Shown piece by piece: positions 1 to 8,128 of a DNA stretch of 64,000 nt. The first letter of the stretch is position 1. Each line of letters begins with the position of its first letter. Source of the DNA: Cobetia amphilecti (GTDB lineage Bacteria; Pseudomonadota; Gammaproteobacteria; Pseudomonadales; Halomonadaceae); the NCBI RefSeq assembly GCF_020217465.1, contig NZ_CP084115.1, positions 806,001 through 870,000 on the forward strand, read 5' to 3'. The notes beneath the pieces are model-generated. The model made no database searches, was not told where the DNA came from, and saw nothing but the letters and a program-made list of their open reading frames with translations. Both the position numbers and the translations under genes were made by a program.

Positions 1-779
1 GGCTGGATCTCGATACCCTGATCCATGAGGAGGGCGCCGGGCAGATGGAGGTCAATTTCGAGCATGGTGACCCGCTGGCGCTGGCCGATCAGGTCGTGAT
101 GTTCAAGCGCACGCTGCGCGAGACGGCATTGCGCCACGGCATGTACGGTACCTTCATGGCCAAGCCGATGGCCTATCAGCCGGGCAGCTCGATGCATATC
201 CATCAGAGCCTGGTGGATGTCGCGACCGGCAGGAACCTGTTCGCGGATGATGAAGGGCGGGCCAGCACCCTGTTTCGCAACTTCATCGGCGGCTTGCAGA
301 CCTACATGCCGTCCGCGATGCCGTTCTTCGCGCCCAACGTCAATTCCTATCGCCGCCTGATGCGCAGCGAGACCAGTGGCTCCGCGCCGATCAACGTGGA
401 GTGGGGCTTTGACAACCGCACCGTCGGCTTGCGGGTGCCGGTGTCAGATGCCGAGGGGACGCGGGTCGAGAACCGTCTGGCCGGCGCCGACGCCAATCCC
501 TATCTGGTGATGGCTGCCTCGCTGGCCTGCGGCTATCTGGGCATGATGGCGCAGATCGAGCCGCGTCCGCCGGCCGTGGGCTCTGCCTGGGAGGGCGGTA
601 ATTCCTTGCCGGACGATATCGGGCCTGCACTGAATGCGCTGCACTCCTGCAAGCCGTTGGCGGATATTCTCGGCGAGCGCTTCGTGAAGAGCTATCTGGC
701 CGTCAAGCGTGCCGAGCATCGTGAGTACTTCCAGGTCATCAGCTCGTGGGAGCGGGAGCACCTGCTGCTGCGTGTCTAG
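1..779 (+). CDS. Glutamine-synthetase-family ligase (gamma-glutamylpolyamine synthetase type), 5'-truncated
   Basis: This is the C-terminal part of a glutamine-synthetase-fold ligase. The frame is already open at the window edge (first full codon at base 3), so the true start lies outside. About 258 residues are visible. They include GSSMHIHQSL and NRTVGLRVP, which match the active-site segments GNGMHAHMSL and NRSVAIRIP of the second ligase at 4184-5560. Family knowledge: such enzymes join glutamate to a mono- or polyamine using ATP. The nearby puu-type genes favour a polyamine substrate over ammonia, and this is inference. It is a diverged paralogue of the second ligase. A strong hairpin follows the TAG stop. 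Confidence 0.85.
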   Translation, partial: LDLDTLIHEEGAGQMEVNFEHGDPLALADQVVMFKRTLRETALRHGMYGTFMAKPMAYQPGSSMHIHQSLVDVATGRNLFADDEGRASTLFRNFIGGLQTYMPSAMPFFAPNVNSYRRLMRSETSGSAPINVEWGFDNRTVGLRVPVSDAEGTRVENRLAGADANPYLVMAASLACGYLGMMAQIEPRPPAVGSAWEGGNSLPDDIGPALNALHSCKPLADILGERFVKSYLAVKRAEHREYFQVISSWEREHLLLRV

Positions 780-846
780 CCCTTCGGAACATGTCCTGTG
801 TGTCTAGCACTGTGTATCTCACCCTGCGGGGCAAGCCCATGAGGGA

Positions 847-882
847 GCCGAGAGGCCGTGACAGTCGTCACGGCCTCTCGGC
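847..882 (+). terminator. Hairpin downstream of the truncated ligase gene
   Basis: A perfect 16-bp stem (847-862 with 867-882) closes a 4-nt loop about 70 nt after the ligase stop. The run of T behind it is short (GTTT), so it is a probable but not classical intrinsic terminator. Confidence 0.6.
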
Positions 883-983
883 GTTTCAGGTGGGGCGCTC
901 TGTGATGGCAGGTTGCTGCTTGTGGTGATTATTGCATGTCAAGGTCGGCGTGATTGGCTCGATGATCCGTGATATCGTGCTTT

Positions 984-1001
984 TATGTTGATTAAAATAA
1001 C
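984..1001 (+). promoter_or_regulatory. Operator-like element upstream of puuB
   Basis: The 14-mer TATGTTGATTAAAA at 984-997 is repeated exactly at 5761-5774 in front of puuD, where it is part of a palindrome. Here it lies 16-33 nt before the puuB ATG and merges into the ribosome-binding region (AAAAGGAA). Exact sharing between two genes of one pathway suggests a common regulator, plausibly the PuuR-like protein encoded at 9748-10299. The regulator assignment is inference. Confidence 0.5.
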
Positions 1002-1016
1002 CAAAAGGAAATTGTC

Positions 1017-2309
1017 ATGAGTGCCTCTCTGCCCCTGGAACATGCTGCCTCCTGGTATGCCGCCTCAGCCAATGCCGCGCCCGAACGGCCCCCGCTAGCG
1101 GGAGATGTCAGCTGTGATGTCTGCGTCGTCGGGGCTGGCTTCACCGGCATCTCGGCGGCGCTGCACCTGGCCGAGCAGGGCCTCAAGGTGATGGTGCTGG
1201 AGGCCGCCCGCGTGGGTTACGGCGCATCCGGTCGCAATGGCGGGCAGATCGTCAACAGCTACAGCCGCGACATGGATGTGATCGAGGAGCGTTTCGGCGC
1301 CCAGACGGCACGTGCGCTGGGCGACATGGCCTTTGAAGGCAACCGCATCATTCGTGAGCGTATCACCGGTTATGGCATCGATTGTGACCTGCGCGAAGGC
1401 AATCTGTTTGCCGCCTGCAATGCGCGTCAGCTCAAGGGGCTCAAGGAGCACAAGGCGCTGTGGGAGCGCTATGGCAACTCCAGTCTTGAATTGCTGGAAG
1501 GCGATGCCTACAAGCGTGAAGTGAGTGCCGAAGGCTATACGGGCGCGCTGGTCGATCACTCCGGTGGCCATATTCATCCGCTCAATCTGGTGTTGGGCGA
1601 AGCCGCAGCCTTCGAGTCGCTGGGCGGCGTGATCTTCGAGCACAGCCCGCTGCTGAGTCTCGAGCATGGCAGCCCCGTCGTGCTCAAGACCGCGGGCGGT
1701 ATCCTGCGGGCCGACCGCGTCGTGATGGCGGGCAATGCCTACCTCAATGGTGTGCTGCCGGAGCTTGAAGGAAAGTCGATGCCCTGTGGTACCCAGATCA
1801 TCACCACCGAACCGCTGGCGGAGGATGTGGCGCGTAGTCTGCTGCCCAACAACATGGCGGTGGAAGACTGCAATTACCTGCTCGATTACTACCGCCTGAC
1901 CCGTGACAACCGACTCATCTTCGGTGGCGGCGTCAATTATGGCGGCGAAGACCCCAGCAATATCGAAGCCTTGATTCGTCCCAAGATGCTCAAGGCCTTC
2001 CCGCAACTGGCCAAGGTCAAGATCGACTACGCCTGGAGCGGTACCTTCCTGATGACGCTCAATCGTCTGCCTCAGTTCGGCGTGCTCAATGACAACGTCT
2101 ACTACGCCCAGGGCTATTCCGGGCATGGCGTGACCTGCAGCCATCTGGCAGGGCGCTTGATCAGTGAGGTGATGACCGGCCGTGATGGCCGCTTCGATGC
2201 CTTCGCCGGCCTGCCGCACCTGCCGTTCCCCGGTGGCCGCATGCTGCGGGTGCCGCTGTCTGCCGTGGGGGCCTGGTACTACCAGACCCGCGACAAGCTC
2301 GGTATCTGA
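1017..2309 (+). CDS. puuB: Gamma-glutamylputrescine oxidase (PuuB-type FAD oxidoreductase)
   Basis: A 430-residue DAO-family flavoprotein. An N-terminal dinucleotide-binding motif GAGFTG (residues 39-44) is followed by the ASGRNGGQ segment typical of this oxidase group. The C-terminal FAD-contact region contains YYAQGYSGHGV. PuuB oxidises gamma-glutamylputrescine to gamma-glutamyl-aminobutyraldehyde with release of ammonia and H2O2. The ATG at 1017 is preceded by AAAAGGAA, which supports this start. The gene is single, with its own upstream regulatory element and a U-rich terminator behind it. Neighbouring puuA, puuC and puuD homologues supply the other pathway steps. The exact amine substrate cannot be read from sequence. 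Confidence 0.85.
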   Translation: MSASLPLEHAASWYAASANAAPERPPLAGDVSCDVCVVGAGFTGISAALHLAEQGLKVMVLEAARVGYGASGRNGGQIVNSYSRDMDVIEERFGAQTARALGDMAFEGNRIIRERITGYGIDCDLREGNLFAACNARQLKGLKEHKALWERYGNSSLELLEGDAYKREVSAEGYTGALVDHSGGHIHPLNLVLGEAAAFESLGGVIFEHSPLLSLEHGSPVVLKTAGGILRADRVVMAGNAYLNGVLPELEGKSMPCGTQIITTEPLAEDVARSLLPNNMAVEDCNYLLDYYRLTRDNRLIFGGGVNYGGEDPSNIEALIRPKMLKAFPQLAKVKIDYAWSGTFLMTLNRLPQFGVLNDNVYYAQGYSGHGVTCSHLAGRLISEVMTGRDGRFDAFAGLPHLPFPGGRMLRVPLSAVGAWYYQTRDKLGI

Positions 2310-2333
2310 TCAGCCTGTTCTCCAGAATGCCCC

Positions 2334-2365
2334 AAGCCGCCTTCCTTATCGGGAGGTGGCTTTTT
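2334..2365 (+). terminator. Intrinsic terminator of puuB
   Basis: A 12-bp stem (2334-2345 with 2351-2362, including two G-U pairs) with loop TTATC is followed by a run of T to 2365. It starts 25 nt after the puuB stop. Confidence 0.85.
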
Positions 2366-2401
2366 CATGGGCTGGAAAGCACGCCTGACCTGGCCCGAAA
2401 C

Positions 2402-2437
2402 GCACTGCGCCCCGCCTGTGAAGGCGGGGCGCAGTGC
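2402..2437 (-). terminator. Hairpin downstream of the NhaC-family gene
   Basis: A perfect 16-bp GC-rich stem (2402-2417 with 2422-2437) and tetraloop sit 33 nt past the stop of the minus-strand transporter gene. It has no clear U tract, so function as a terminator is likely but not certain. Confidence 0.55.
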
Positions 2438-2469
2438 ATGTCTGGCCGATTCATGGCGTGAGCGCTGGG

Positions 2470-3969
2470 TCAGCCGGCGATCCAGAATCCCATCAGCAGG
2501 AAGCCCAGCGTCGTGACCAGCGCACCGATCAAGGTGTAGGGCAGTTGCGTCAGCGCATGCTGCATCGGCTGGACCCCGCAACCCTGTGAGGACAGTACCG
2601 AAGAGTCCGAGAAGAAGCAGGCGTGGCTACCGAAGCTGGAGGCTGACAGCAGGGCACCGACGATCAGCGGCAGCGAGGTATCCATGTGCAGTGCGATGGG
2701 AATCACGATCGGGATCGAGATCACGAACACGCCCCAGGAGGAGCCGGTCGCGAAGACCACGACGGCCATGCTGACGAACACGATGGCCGGCAGGATCGCC
2801 GGAGTCAGGTAGGGTGTCAGGCTCTCGATCATGAAGGTGGTCATGCCTAGCTGGTCATTGACCTCGCGCAGCACGAACCCGACCGCCACGATGGCCAGGG
2901 GCAGCATCATGGTGCGAAAGCCGTCCATCACCGCGTCCATCAGCGAGGAAAACGACACCAGGCGCTGGGCGAGATACAGCAGGATGGTGAACAGCGTAGC
3001 GACGATCACGCCCTTGAGCAGGTCGATCTCGAACCAGGCGCTGGCGCCGATCAGCACGGCCATTGGCAGCACGAAGTTCATCAGACCGATCCATGGGCTG
3101 GATTTCGGCGCTTCTGCTTCCGGCAGGGGCTCCGGGGCGCCGTCAGGAATCGGCTGGCCGGCCTTGGCGCGTCGCTCGGCGGCCTTCATCGGTCCGATGT
3201 CCGGCATCAGGCCAATGGCGACCAGCATGGCCAGCGCCATCGCGATCCAGCCATACAGCATGTAGGGAATCGCCTGGATATAGAGCGACATGCCGCTTTC
3301 GGTGGCACCGCCTTCCTCGAGCAGTTGGGAGAAGTACACCGCCCAGGTCGAGAGGGGCACCAGAATGCAGATGGGCGCGGCAGTCGAGTCGACGATATAG
3401 GCCAGCTTCTCACGCGAGACCCCGAAGCGGTCCGTCAGGCGTTTCATCGCCGCCGGCGTCGCCAGGGCATTCAGATAGTCATCGATGAAGATGAGAATGC
3501 CGAGGATCACGGTGCCGATCAGCGACTGACGACGGGTCTTGAGCAGGCGACCGATCATGTTGCTGAAACTCAGCGTGCAACCGGACTTCTCCATCATGGC
3601 GATGAAGCCGCCCATCAGCCCACAGACCAGAATCAGCCAGGCGATGGTCTCGTTCATCATCATGCCCAGCGAGATATCGGCCAGCTCTCCGATGTAGTCG
3701 TCAGGCTGCAGTATCAGCAGACCCGCGAGCGCGCCGATGGCCAGGGCTTCCAGGGTGCGATGGGTCGCGATGGCGACCACCAGCACGATCAGCGATGGCA
3801 CGAGGCTGATCCAGCCGAACGGCGTGCCGGCCTCATGGGTAAAGGTGATGCCCAGCACCAGTGCCAGGATGACGCCGAACATGGCAATGCTGCGCCCCTT
3901 GCCACGGACGCTGACGGAGGGAGCGAAGGGGTGTGGGGGCGCTGGGGGGACGGGAGAGACCTGATTCAT
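2470..3969 (-). CDS. NhaC-family Na+/H+ antiporter-like membrane transporter
   Basis: A 499-residue integral membrane protein with roughly eleven to twelve hydrophobic segments. It carries the NhaC-family stretch IFIDDYLNALATPAAMKRL and the later STAAPICILVPLSTWAV. An ATG at 3969 is preceded by GGGAGG at good spacing. An upstream in-frame ATG at 3984 lacks such a site, so the shorter start is chosen. Family members exchange Na+ and H+ or sometimes move organic solutes. Its position inside a polyamine-catabolism island raises the possibility that it imports an amine or exports a counter-ion, but this is inference only. A three-copy 15-bp repeat lies in its upstream region. Confidence 0.8.
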   Translation of the reverse strand: MNQVSPVPPAPPHPFAPSVSVRGKGRSIAMFGVILALVLGITFTHEAGTPFGWISLVPSLIVLVVAIATHRTLEALAIGALAGLLILQPDDYIGELADISLGMMMNETIAWLILVCGLMGGFIAMMEKSGCTLSFSNMIGRLLKTRRQSLIGTVILGILIFIDDYLNALATPAAMKRLTDRFGVSREKLAYIVDSTAAPICILVPLSTWAVYFSQLLEEGGATESGMSLYIQAIPYMLYGWIAMALAMLVAIGLMPDIGPMKAAERRAKAGQPIPDGAPEPLPEAEAPKSSPWIGLMNFVLPMAVLIGASAWFEIDLLKGVIVATLFTILLYLAQRLVSFSSLMDAVMDGFRTMMLPLAIVAVGFVLREVNDQLGMTTFMIESLTPYLTPAILPAIVFVSMAVVVFATGSSWGVFVISIPIVIPIALHMDTSLPLIVGALLSASSFGSHACFFSDSSVLSSQGCGVQPMQHALTQLPYTLIGALVTTLGFLLMGFWIAG

Positions 3970-3999
3970 GCCCGGGCCTCCCATGCAGCGAGGAAGTGC

Positions 4000-4044
4000 T
4001 CGGTACTGACTTGGTCGGTACTGACTTGCTCGGTACTGAGTTGG
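4000..4044. repeat. Tandem repeat, three copies of a 15-bp unit
   Basis: Unit TCGGTACTGACTTGG occupies 4000-4014, 4015-4029 and 4030-4044. The second copy differs at the last base and the third at one internal base (GAGTT for GACTT). It lies about 30 nt upstream of the transporter start, probably in its leader or promoter. Confidence 0.95.
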
Positions 4045-4183
4045 TCAGCGCAGCAGCGCTCTGCGGGGAGCCGGTCTGCAAAGCCGTGGCCATGCAGTGA
4101 GTGACCAACGAAGTCGCGGGCAGCGACGGTTTTTATGATTGTCATGTCCTGAGCCCTGGAGTTGGTGGAGGGGTCGGTGTGGA

Positions 4184-5560
4184 TCAGATGTTGCGCAGGT
4201 ACCAGTCGTATTCCAGACGGCTGATGATCTGCATGGCCGCTTCACGCTCCGCGCGACGGCCAGCAATGAAGACGTTCAGGAAGCGCTCGCTGAAGGCGTG
4301 GGCCAGTGCTTCACTCTCCTCCAGCAGCGTCAGTGCCTCGGGCCAGCTGTTGGTCAGGCTCGGCTCGAACTGGTCATAGGCATTGCCGGTGACCGGCTCG
4401 CCCGGCGAGACCTGATGCGTGATGCCGTGGATCACCGAGGCCAGCAAGGTGGCCAGCAGCAGGTAGGGATTGACGTCGGCCCCGGCGACACGGTGCTCGA
4501 GACGACGTGCCTCGTTGGGGCCGGAGGGGATACGGATGGCGACCGAGCGATTGTCGAAGCCCCAGGTCGGCGCCATCGGCACGTACAGGCCCTGCTGAAA
4601 GCGGCGATAGGAATTCAGGTTGGGCGCAAACAGCGCCATCGAGGCGGGCATCAGTTCCAGCAGGCCGCCGATGGCGTGACGCAGGGTCTCGGTGCCCAGC
4701 GGATTCTCGTCCTGCGCGGCGAAGACATTGTTGCCGTGCTGGTCCAACAGGCTCATGTGCGCATGCATGCCGTTGCCGGCCTCGTCGCCATACGGCTTGG
4801 CCATGAAGGTGGCATCGAAGCCGTGGCGCAGGGCGACGCCCTTGATCAGACGCTTGAGCAGGACAGCGCTGTCACAGGCCTTCATGACATCGTCGAGATG
4901 GATCAGGTTGATCTCGAACTGGCCCGGCGCACATTCCTTGAGCGCGGTATCCAGCGGCAGCTGTTGGATGCGCGCGGCAGTCTGGATCTCGTCGAGGAAG
5001 TCGGCGTACTCATCCAGCTCGCCGATGGAATAGAGCTGGCTTTCGCTGGCGCGCTCGCCTGTCAGCGGGGAGCACGGCGGCTGCACCATGCCCAGGTCAT
5101 CGCGTTCGCGATCGACCAGATAGAACTCCAGTTCCAGCGCGACGACCGCCGTCAGGCCCATGTCGGCAAGAATATCGACCTGTTTCTGCAGCTGATTGCG
5201 CGGGTCGGCAAAGAAGGGGCCATCCTTGTCATCACGCATGTTCATCAGCAGCTGCCCCTGCTTGCCGTTGCGCAGCCAGGGGGCTGCCATCAGGGTGCCG
5301 GGGATGGGGCGGCAGACCTGATCACTGTCACCGCTGCTGAGCCCCAGCCCGGTTTCCTCGATGGTGTTGCCGGCGATATCCAGTGCGAAGACGGAGCCTG
5401 GCAGGTTGATGCCATTCTCATAGGCCTTTTCCAGATTCTCGCGCGGGATTCGCTTGCCGCGCTGGATGCCGCTGATGTCACTGATCAGCAGATCGATGTT
5501 CTCGATTTCCGGATGACGGTCCAGAAATTCTCTGGCCTCATCGACGGGGAGGCTGTACAT
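4184..5560 (-). CDS. puuA: Gamma-glutamylputrescine synthetase (PuuA-type ligase)
   Basis: A complete 458-residue glutamine-synthetase-fold protein, close to the usual length of PuuA (about 470). The metal-site segment ELEFYL lies near residues 143-148, GNGMHAHMSL near 263-272 and the Arg-containing NRSVAIRIP near 337-345. It would ligate glutamate to putrescine with ATP, the first step of the gamma-glutamylation route. The ATG at 5560 has AGGTGA five bases upstream. The in-frame GTG at 5569 lies inside that ribosome-binding site and is rejected. It is divergent from puuD across a regulatory region of about 260 bp. It is a second, diverged paralogue of the truncated ligase at the window start. 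Confidence 0.88.
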   Translation of the reverse strand: MYSLPVDEAREFLDRHPEIENIDLLISDISGIQRGKRIPRENLEKAYENGINLPGSVFALDIAGNTIEETGLGLSSGDSDQVCRPIPGTLMAAPWLRNGKQGQLLMNMRDDKDGPFFADPRNQLQKQVDILADMGLTAVVALELEFYLVDRERDDLGMVQPPCSPLTGERASESQLYSIGELDEYADFLDEIQTAARIQQLPLDTALKECAPGQFEINLIHLDDVMKACDSAVLLKRLIKGVALRHGFDATFMAKPYGDEAGNGMHAHMSLLDQHGNNVFAAQDENPLGTETLRHAIGGLLELMPASMALFAPNLNSYRRFQQGLYVPMAPTWGFDNRSVAIRIPSGPNEARRLEHRVAGADVNPYLLLATLLASVIHGITHQVSPGEPVTGNAYDQFEPSLTNSWPEALTLLEESEALAHAFSERFLNVFIAGRRAEREAAMQIISRLEYDWYLRNI

Positions 5561-5593
5561 GGATATCACCTGTGGGCATGGGATGTTGTGGTT

Positions 5594-5637
5594 TATATAT
5601 CGCCATCATGGCCATTGTTGTCAAATATTTTACAACA
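5594..5637 (-). promoter_or_regulatory. Putative puuA promoter with overlapping palindrome
   Basis: On the minus strand a perfect -35 TTGACA (5619-5624) precedes an AT-rich TATATA (5594-5599) at a long 19-nt spacing. The -35 lies inside an inverted repeat with arms TGTTGT and ACAACA (5616-5637). An operator over a -35 box would suit repression. The half-site TGTTG resembles, but is not identical to, the element before puuD. Confidence 0.45.
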
Positions 5638-5737
5638 CTTGACGGTTTTCGTGGCTGGATGGCTTTGGTGTTATGGCGATAAATCCTTTTTAAACAGTGT
5701 GTTGTATGGATTTTTGTGAAATCGTCGTTTCGTCGGG

Positions 5738-5778
5738 TTGGCAAGGAAAGGCGTTCAGTCTATGTTGATTAAAACATA
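5738..5778 (+). promoter_or_regulatory. puuD promoter with palindromic operator
   Basis: A -35 TTGGCA (5738-5743) and -10 TATGTT (5761-5766) are separated by exactly 17 nt. The -10 is the left arm of a palindrome TATGTT-GATTAA-AACATA (5761-5778), so a bound protein would block the promoter. The first 14 bases of the palindrome recur before puuB. AAAGGAG and the puuD ATG follow 43 nt later. Confidence 0.6.
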
Positions 5779-5820
5779 CCAATCATCCAAGGCCTGCTTG
5801 TTCGCCTCAAAGGAGATCCC

Positions 5821-6609
5821 ATGCCACCTCGTCCCCTGGTGGGCGTCATTGCCTGCCGTCGCACCGTAGAAGGTCATCCGGCGCATATGGTGACCGACAA
5901 GTACGTCAGCGCTCTGCGTGAATTCGGACTGGATCCGGTGGTCATTCCGGTCTGGGAGGATGTCGAGCCCGACGCCGCCAGCGCCCTGCTGGCACGCCTG
6001 GATGGTCTGCTGCTGACTGGCAGCTATTCCAACATGCACCCCTCACGCTACGGCGAGACCAGCGCGCCGGAGAATACCTATGAAGACCCGGCCCGCGACG
6101 CTGCGGTGCTCTGCTGGGTGCCGCTGGCGCTTGAGTTGCGACTGCCGCTGCTGGGGATCTGCCGCGGGTTTCAGGAGCTGAACGTTGCCTTCGGCGGCAG
6201 CTTGCACCAGGCGGTGCAGAAGGTGGCAGGCCTGATGGATCATCGTGAGCCCAAGGGCGATCTCGAGGCGCAGTTCGCGCCATCGCATGCCATCAGCATC
6301 TCGCCCGGCGGAGTGCTGGCAGGGCTTTACGCCGCGCCCGAGGCGCAGGTCAATTCCTTGCATCAGCAGGGGGTCGCCCGTCTTGGTGAGGGCCTGAATA
6401 TCGAAGCGGTTGCCCCGGATGGGCTAATCGAGGCGGTCTCGGTCAGTGGTGCGGCGTCCTTCACGCTGGCGGTGCAGTGGCATCCGGAATGGAAGCCGCG
6501 TGAGCACGCCTTGTATCAGGCGATTCTGGAAGGCTTTGCCGCGGCCTGTCGTGACAAGGCCGAGGGTGGCACCTTGCCGACCTGTCACCCGACTCGCGAG
6601 GAGGCGTGA
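5821..6609 (+). CDS. puuD: Gamma-glutamyl-GABA hydrolase (class I glutamine amidotransferase fold)
   Basis: A 262-residue protein of the peptidase C26 / PuuD group. The nucleophile elbow is LLGICRGFQELN with Cys114. The His-Glu pair of the triad is in AVQWHPEW (His221, Glu223). PuuD releases GABA and glutamate from gamma-glutamyl-GABA, the last step of the Puu route. AAAGGAG stands before the ATG. It is first in a tight unit with spuC and puuC, with 2 nt between each pair of genes, so the three are almost certainly one transcript. A palindrome covers its promoter. Confidence 0.9.
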   Translation: MPPRPLVGVIACRRTVEGHPAHMVTDKYVSALREFGLDPVVIPVWEDVEPDAASALLARLDGLLLTGSYSNMHPSRYGETSAPENTYEDPARDAAVLCWVPLALELRLPLLGICRGFQELNVAFGGSLHQAVQKVAGLMDHREPKGDLEAQFAPSHAISISPGGVLAGLYAAPEAQVNSLHQQGVARLGEGLNIEAVAPDGLIEAVSVSGAASFTLAVQWHPEWKPREHALYQAILEGFAAACRDKAEGGTLPTCHPTREEA

Positions 6610-6611
6610 AG

Positions 6612-8126
6612 ATGGCAATGAATGACGCTGGCGAACGCCTGAAGGCGCTGGATGCGCGCCACCACCTGCACCCCTTCACCGACTTCAAGCAGCTGGGCGA
6701 GCAGGGCAGTCGAATCATCACCGGTGCCAGCGGCGTCTATATCCATGACGCCGATGGCCAGCGGATTCTCGATGGCATGGCGGGGCTGTGGTGCGTGAAC
6801 CTCGGCTATGACCAGCCGGAACTGGTCGCGGCGGCCAGCCAGCAGATGACGCAGCTGCCGTACTACAACACCTTCTTCAAGACCGCCCACCCGCCGGCGA
6901 TCGAGCTGGCGGCCGAGCTGTGTCGTCTCGCGCCGGAGCATATCAATCATGTCTTCTTCACCGGTTCCGGTTCTGAAGCCAATGACAGCATGCTGCGCAT
7001 GGTACGGCGGTTCTGGGCGCTCAAGGGCCAGCCGGAAAAGCAATGGATCATCGCGCGCGAGAATGGCTATCACGGCTCGACCGTCGCGGGCATGAGCCTG
7101 GGTGGCATGGCCCCCATGCATGGTCAGGGTGGCCCCTGTGTGCCCGGCATCACGCATATTCGCCAGCCCTACTGGTTCGCGGAAGGGCGTGGAAAGGCGA
7201 GTGAAAGCCCGGAACTTGTGACACGGAGCAGAGACGATTTCGGGCGATTGTGTGCCGAAGCACTGGATGCGCGTATTCAGGAACTGGGCCCGGACAACGT
7301 GGCCGCCTTCCTGGCCGAGCCCGTGCAGGGTGCCGGCGGTGCGATCATGCCGCCTGACAGCTACTGGCCTGCCATCAAGGCCGTGCTGGCGAAATATGAC
7401 ATCCTGCTGGTGGTGGATGAGGTCATCTGCGGCTTCGGTCGCCTCGGCGAATGGTTCGGCAGTCAGCATTACGACCTGAAGCCCGATCTGATGCCCATCG
7501 CCAAGGGGTTGTCCTCCGGTTACCTGCCGATCGGTGGTGTGCTGGTCGGCGATAGGGTCGCCGATACGCTGATCGAAGAGGGCGGCGAGTTCTTCCATGG
7601 CTTCACCTATTCCGGACACCCGGTGTGTGCCGCCGTGGCGCTCAAGACCCTCGAGATCATGCAGCGCGAGGATATCGTCACCCGGGTGCGTGACGACCTG
7701 GGGCCGTATCTCGCCAGTCGCTGGGCCACGCTTGCAGACCACCCGCTGGTCGGCGAGGCGCGTTCGCTTGGCCTGATGGGGGCGCTGGAGCTGGTGGCCG
7801 ACAAGGCCAGTGGCGAGCGTTTCGATTCTTCCCAGGCCGTCGGCAACCTGTGTCGTGATATCTGTTTCGAGACGGGACTGGTGATGCGCTCGGTGGGCGA
7901 CACCATGATCATCTCGCCGCCGCTGGTGATCACGCATGAGCAGATCGATGCGCTGGTCAGTCTGGCGCGCGCGGCACTGGATGAAACGGCGCGCCAGCTG
8001 GCGAGTCACGCCGCCGCTTGCTCTTCCGCTGCGCTGAAGGCCACTTCGCCCTCGTCCTCGCTGCCTTCTTCACTCTCCTCTGCTCCATCCTCTGAACCTT
8101 CCTCTTCCCTGACCTCGGAATCCTGA
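6612..8126 (+). CDS. spuC: Class III aminotransferase, SpuC-type (putrescine/GABA:pyruvate)
   Basis: A 504-residue PLP-dependent class III aminotransferase. N-terminal HHLHPFTD and DGMAGLWCVN, the DEVICGFGR motif (about 269-277) and the PLP lysine K298 in PIAKGLSSGY all fit the SpuC group, which transfers amino groups from putrescine, GABA or beta-alanine to pyruvate. Within a gamma-glutamylation cluster it may act on the GABA released by PuuD, or run a parallel direct transamination. The ATG at 6612 is preceded by AGGAGG at 7 nt. A GTG at 6606 is too close to that site. Residues from about 463 on form a Ser/Ala-rich tail absent from typical members (about 450-460 residues), and its last part is a 12-nt tandem repeat. 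Confidence 0.85.
   Translation: MAMNDAGERLKALDARHHLHPFTDFKQLGEQGSRIITGASGVYIHDADGQRILDGMAGLWCVNLGYDQPELVAAASQQMTQLPYYNTFFKTAHPPAIELAAELCRLAPEHINHVFFTGSGSEANDSMLRMVRRFWALKGQPEKQWIIARENGYHGSTVAGMSLGGMAPMHGQGGPCVPGITHIRQPYWFAEGRGKASESPELVTRSRDDFGRLCAEALDARIQELGPDNVAAFLAEPVQGAGGAIMPPDSYWPAIKAVLAKYDILLVVDEVICGFGRLGEWFGSQHYDLKPDLMPIAKGLSSGYLPIGGVLVGDRVADTLIEEGGEFFHGFTYSGHPVCAAVALKTLEIMQREDIVTRVRDDLGPYLASRWATLADHPLVGEARSLGLMGALELVADKASGERFDSSQAVGNLCRDICFETGLVMRSVGDTMIISPPLVITHEQIDALVSLARAALDETARQLASHAAACSSAALKATSPSSSLPSSLSSAPSSEPSSSLTSES
8055..8126 (+). repeat. 12-bp tandem repeat encoding the SpuC C-terminal tail
   Basis: Five degenerate 12-bp units from 8055 to 8114 and a final partial unit run exactly into the stop codon. 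They encode four-residue units SSLP, SSLS, SAPS, SEPS and SSLT, then SES. The period matches the codon frame, so copy-number change would lengthen or shorten the tail without a frameshift. Confidence 0.9.
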
Positions 8127-8128
8127 TC

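Noticed and set aside
1095-2219. Long antisense frames inside puuB and many other high-GC genes
   Set aside because: High-GC coding sequence routinely leaves open frames on the opposite strand. The sense frames have clear family motifs.
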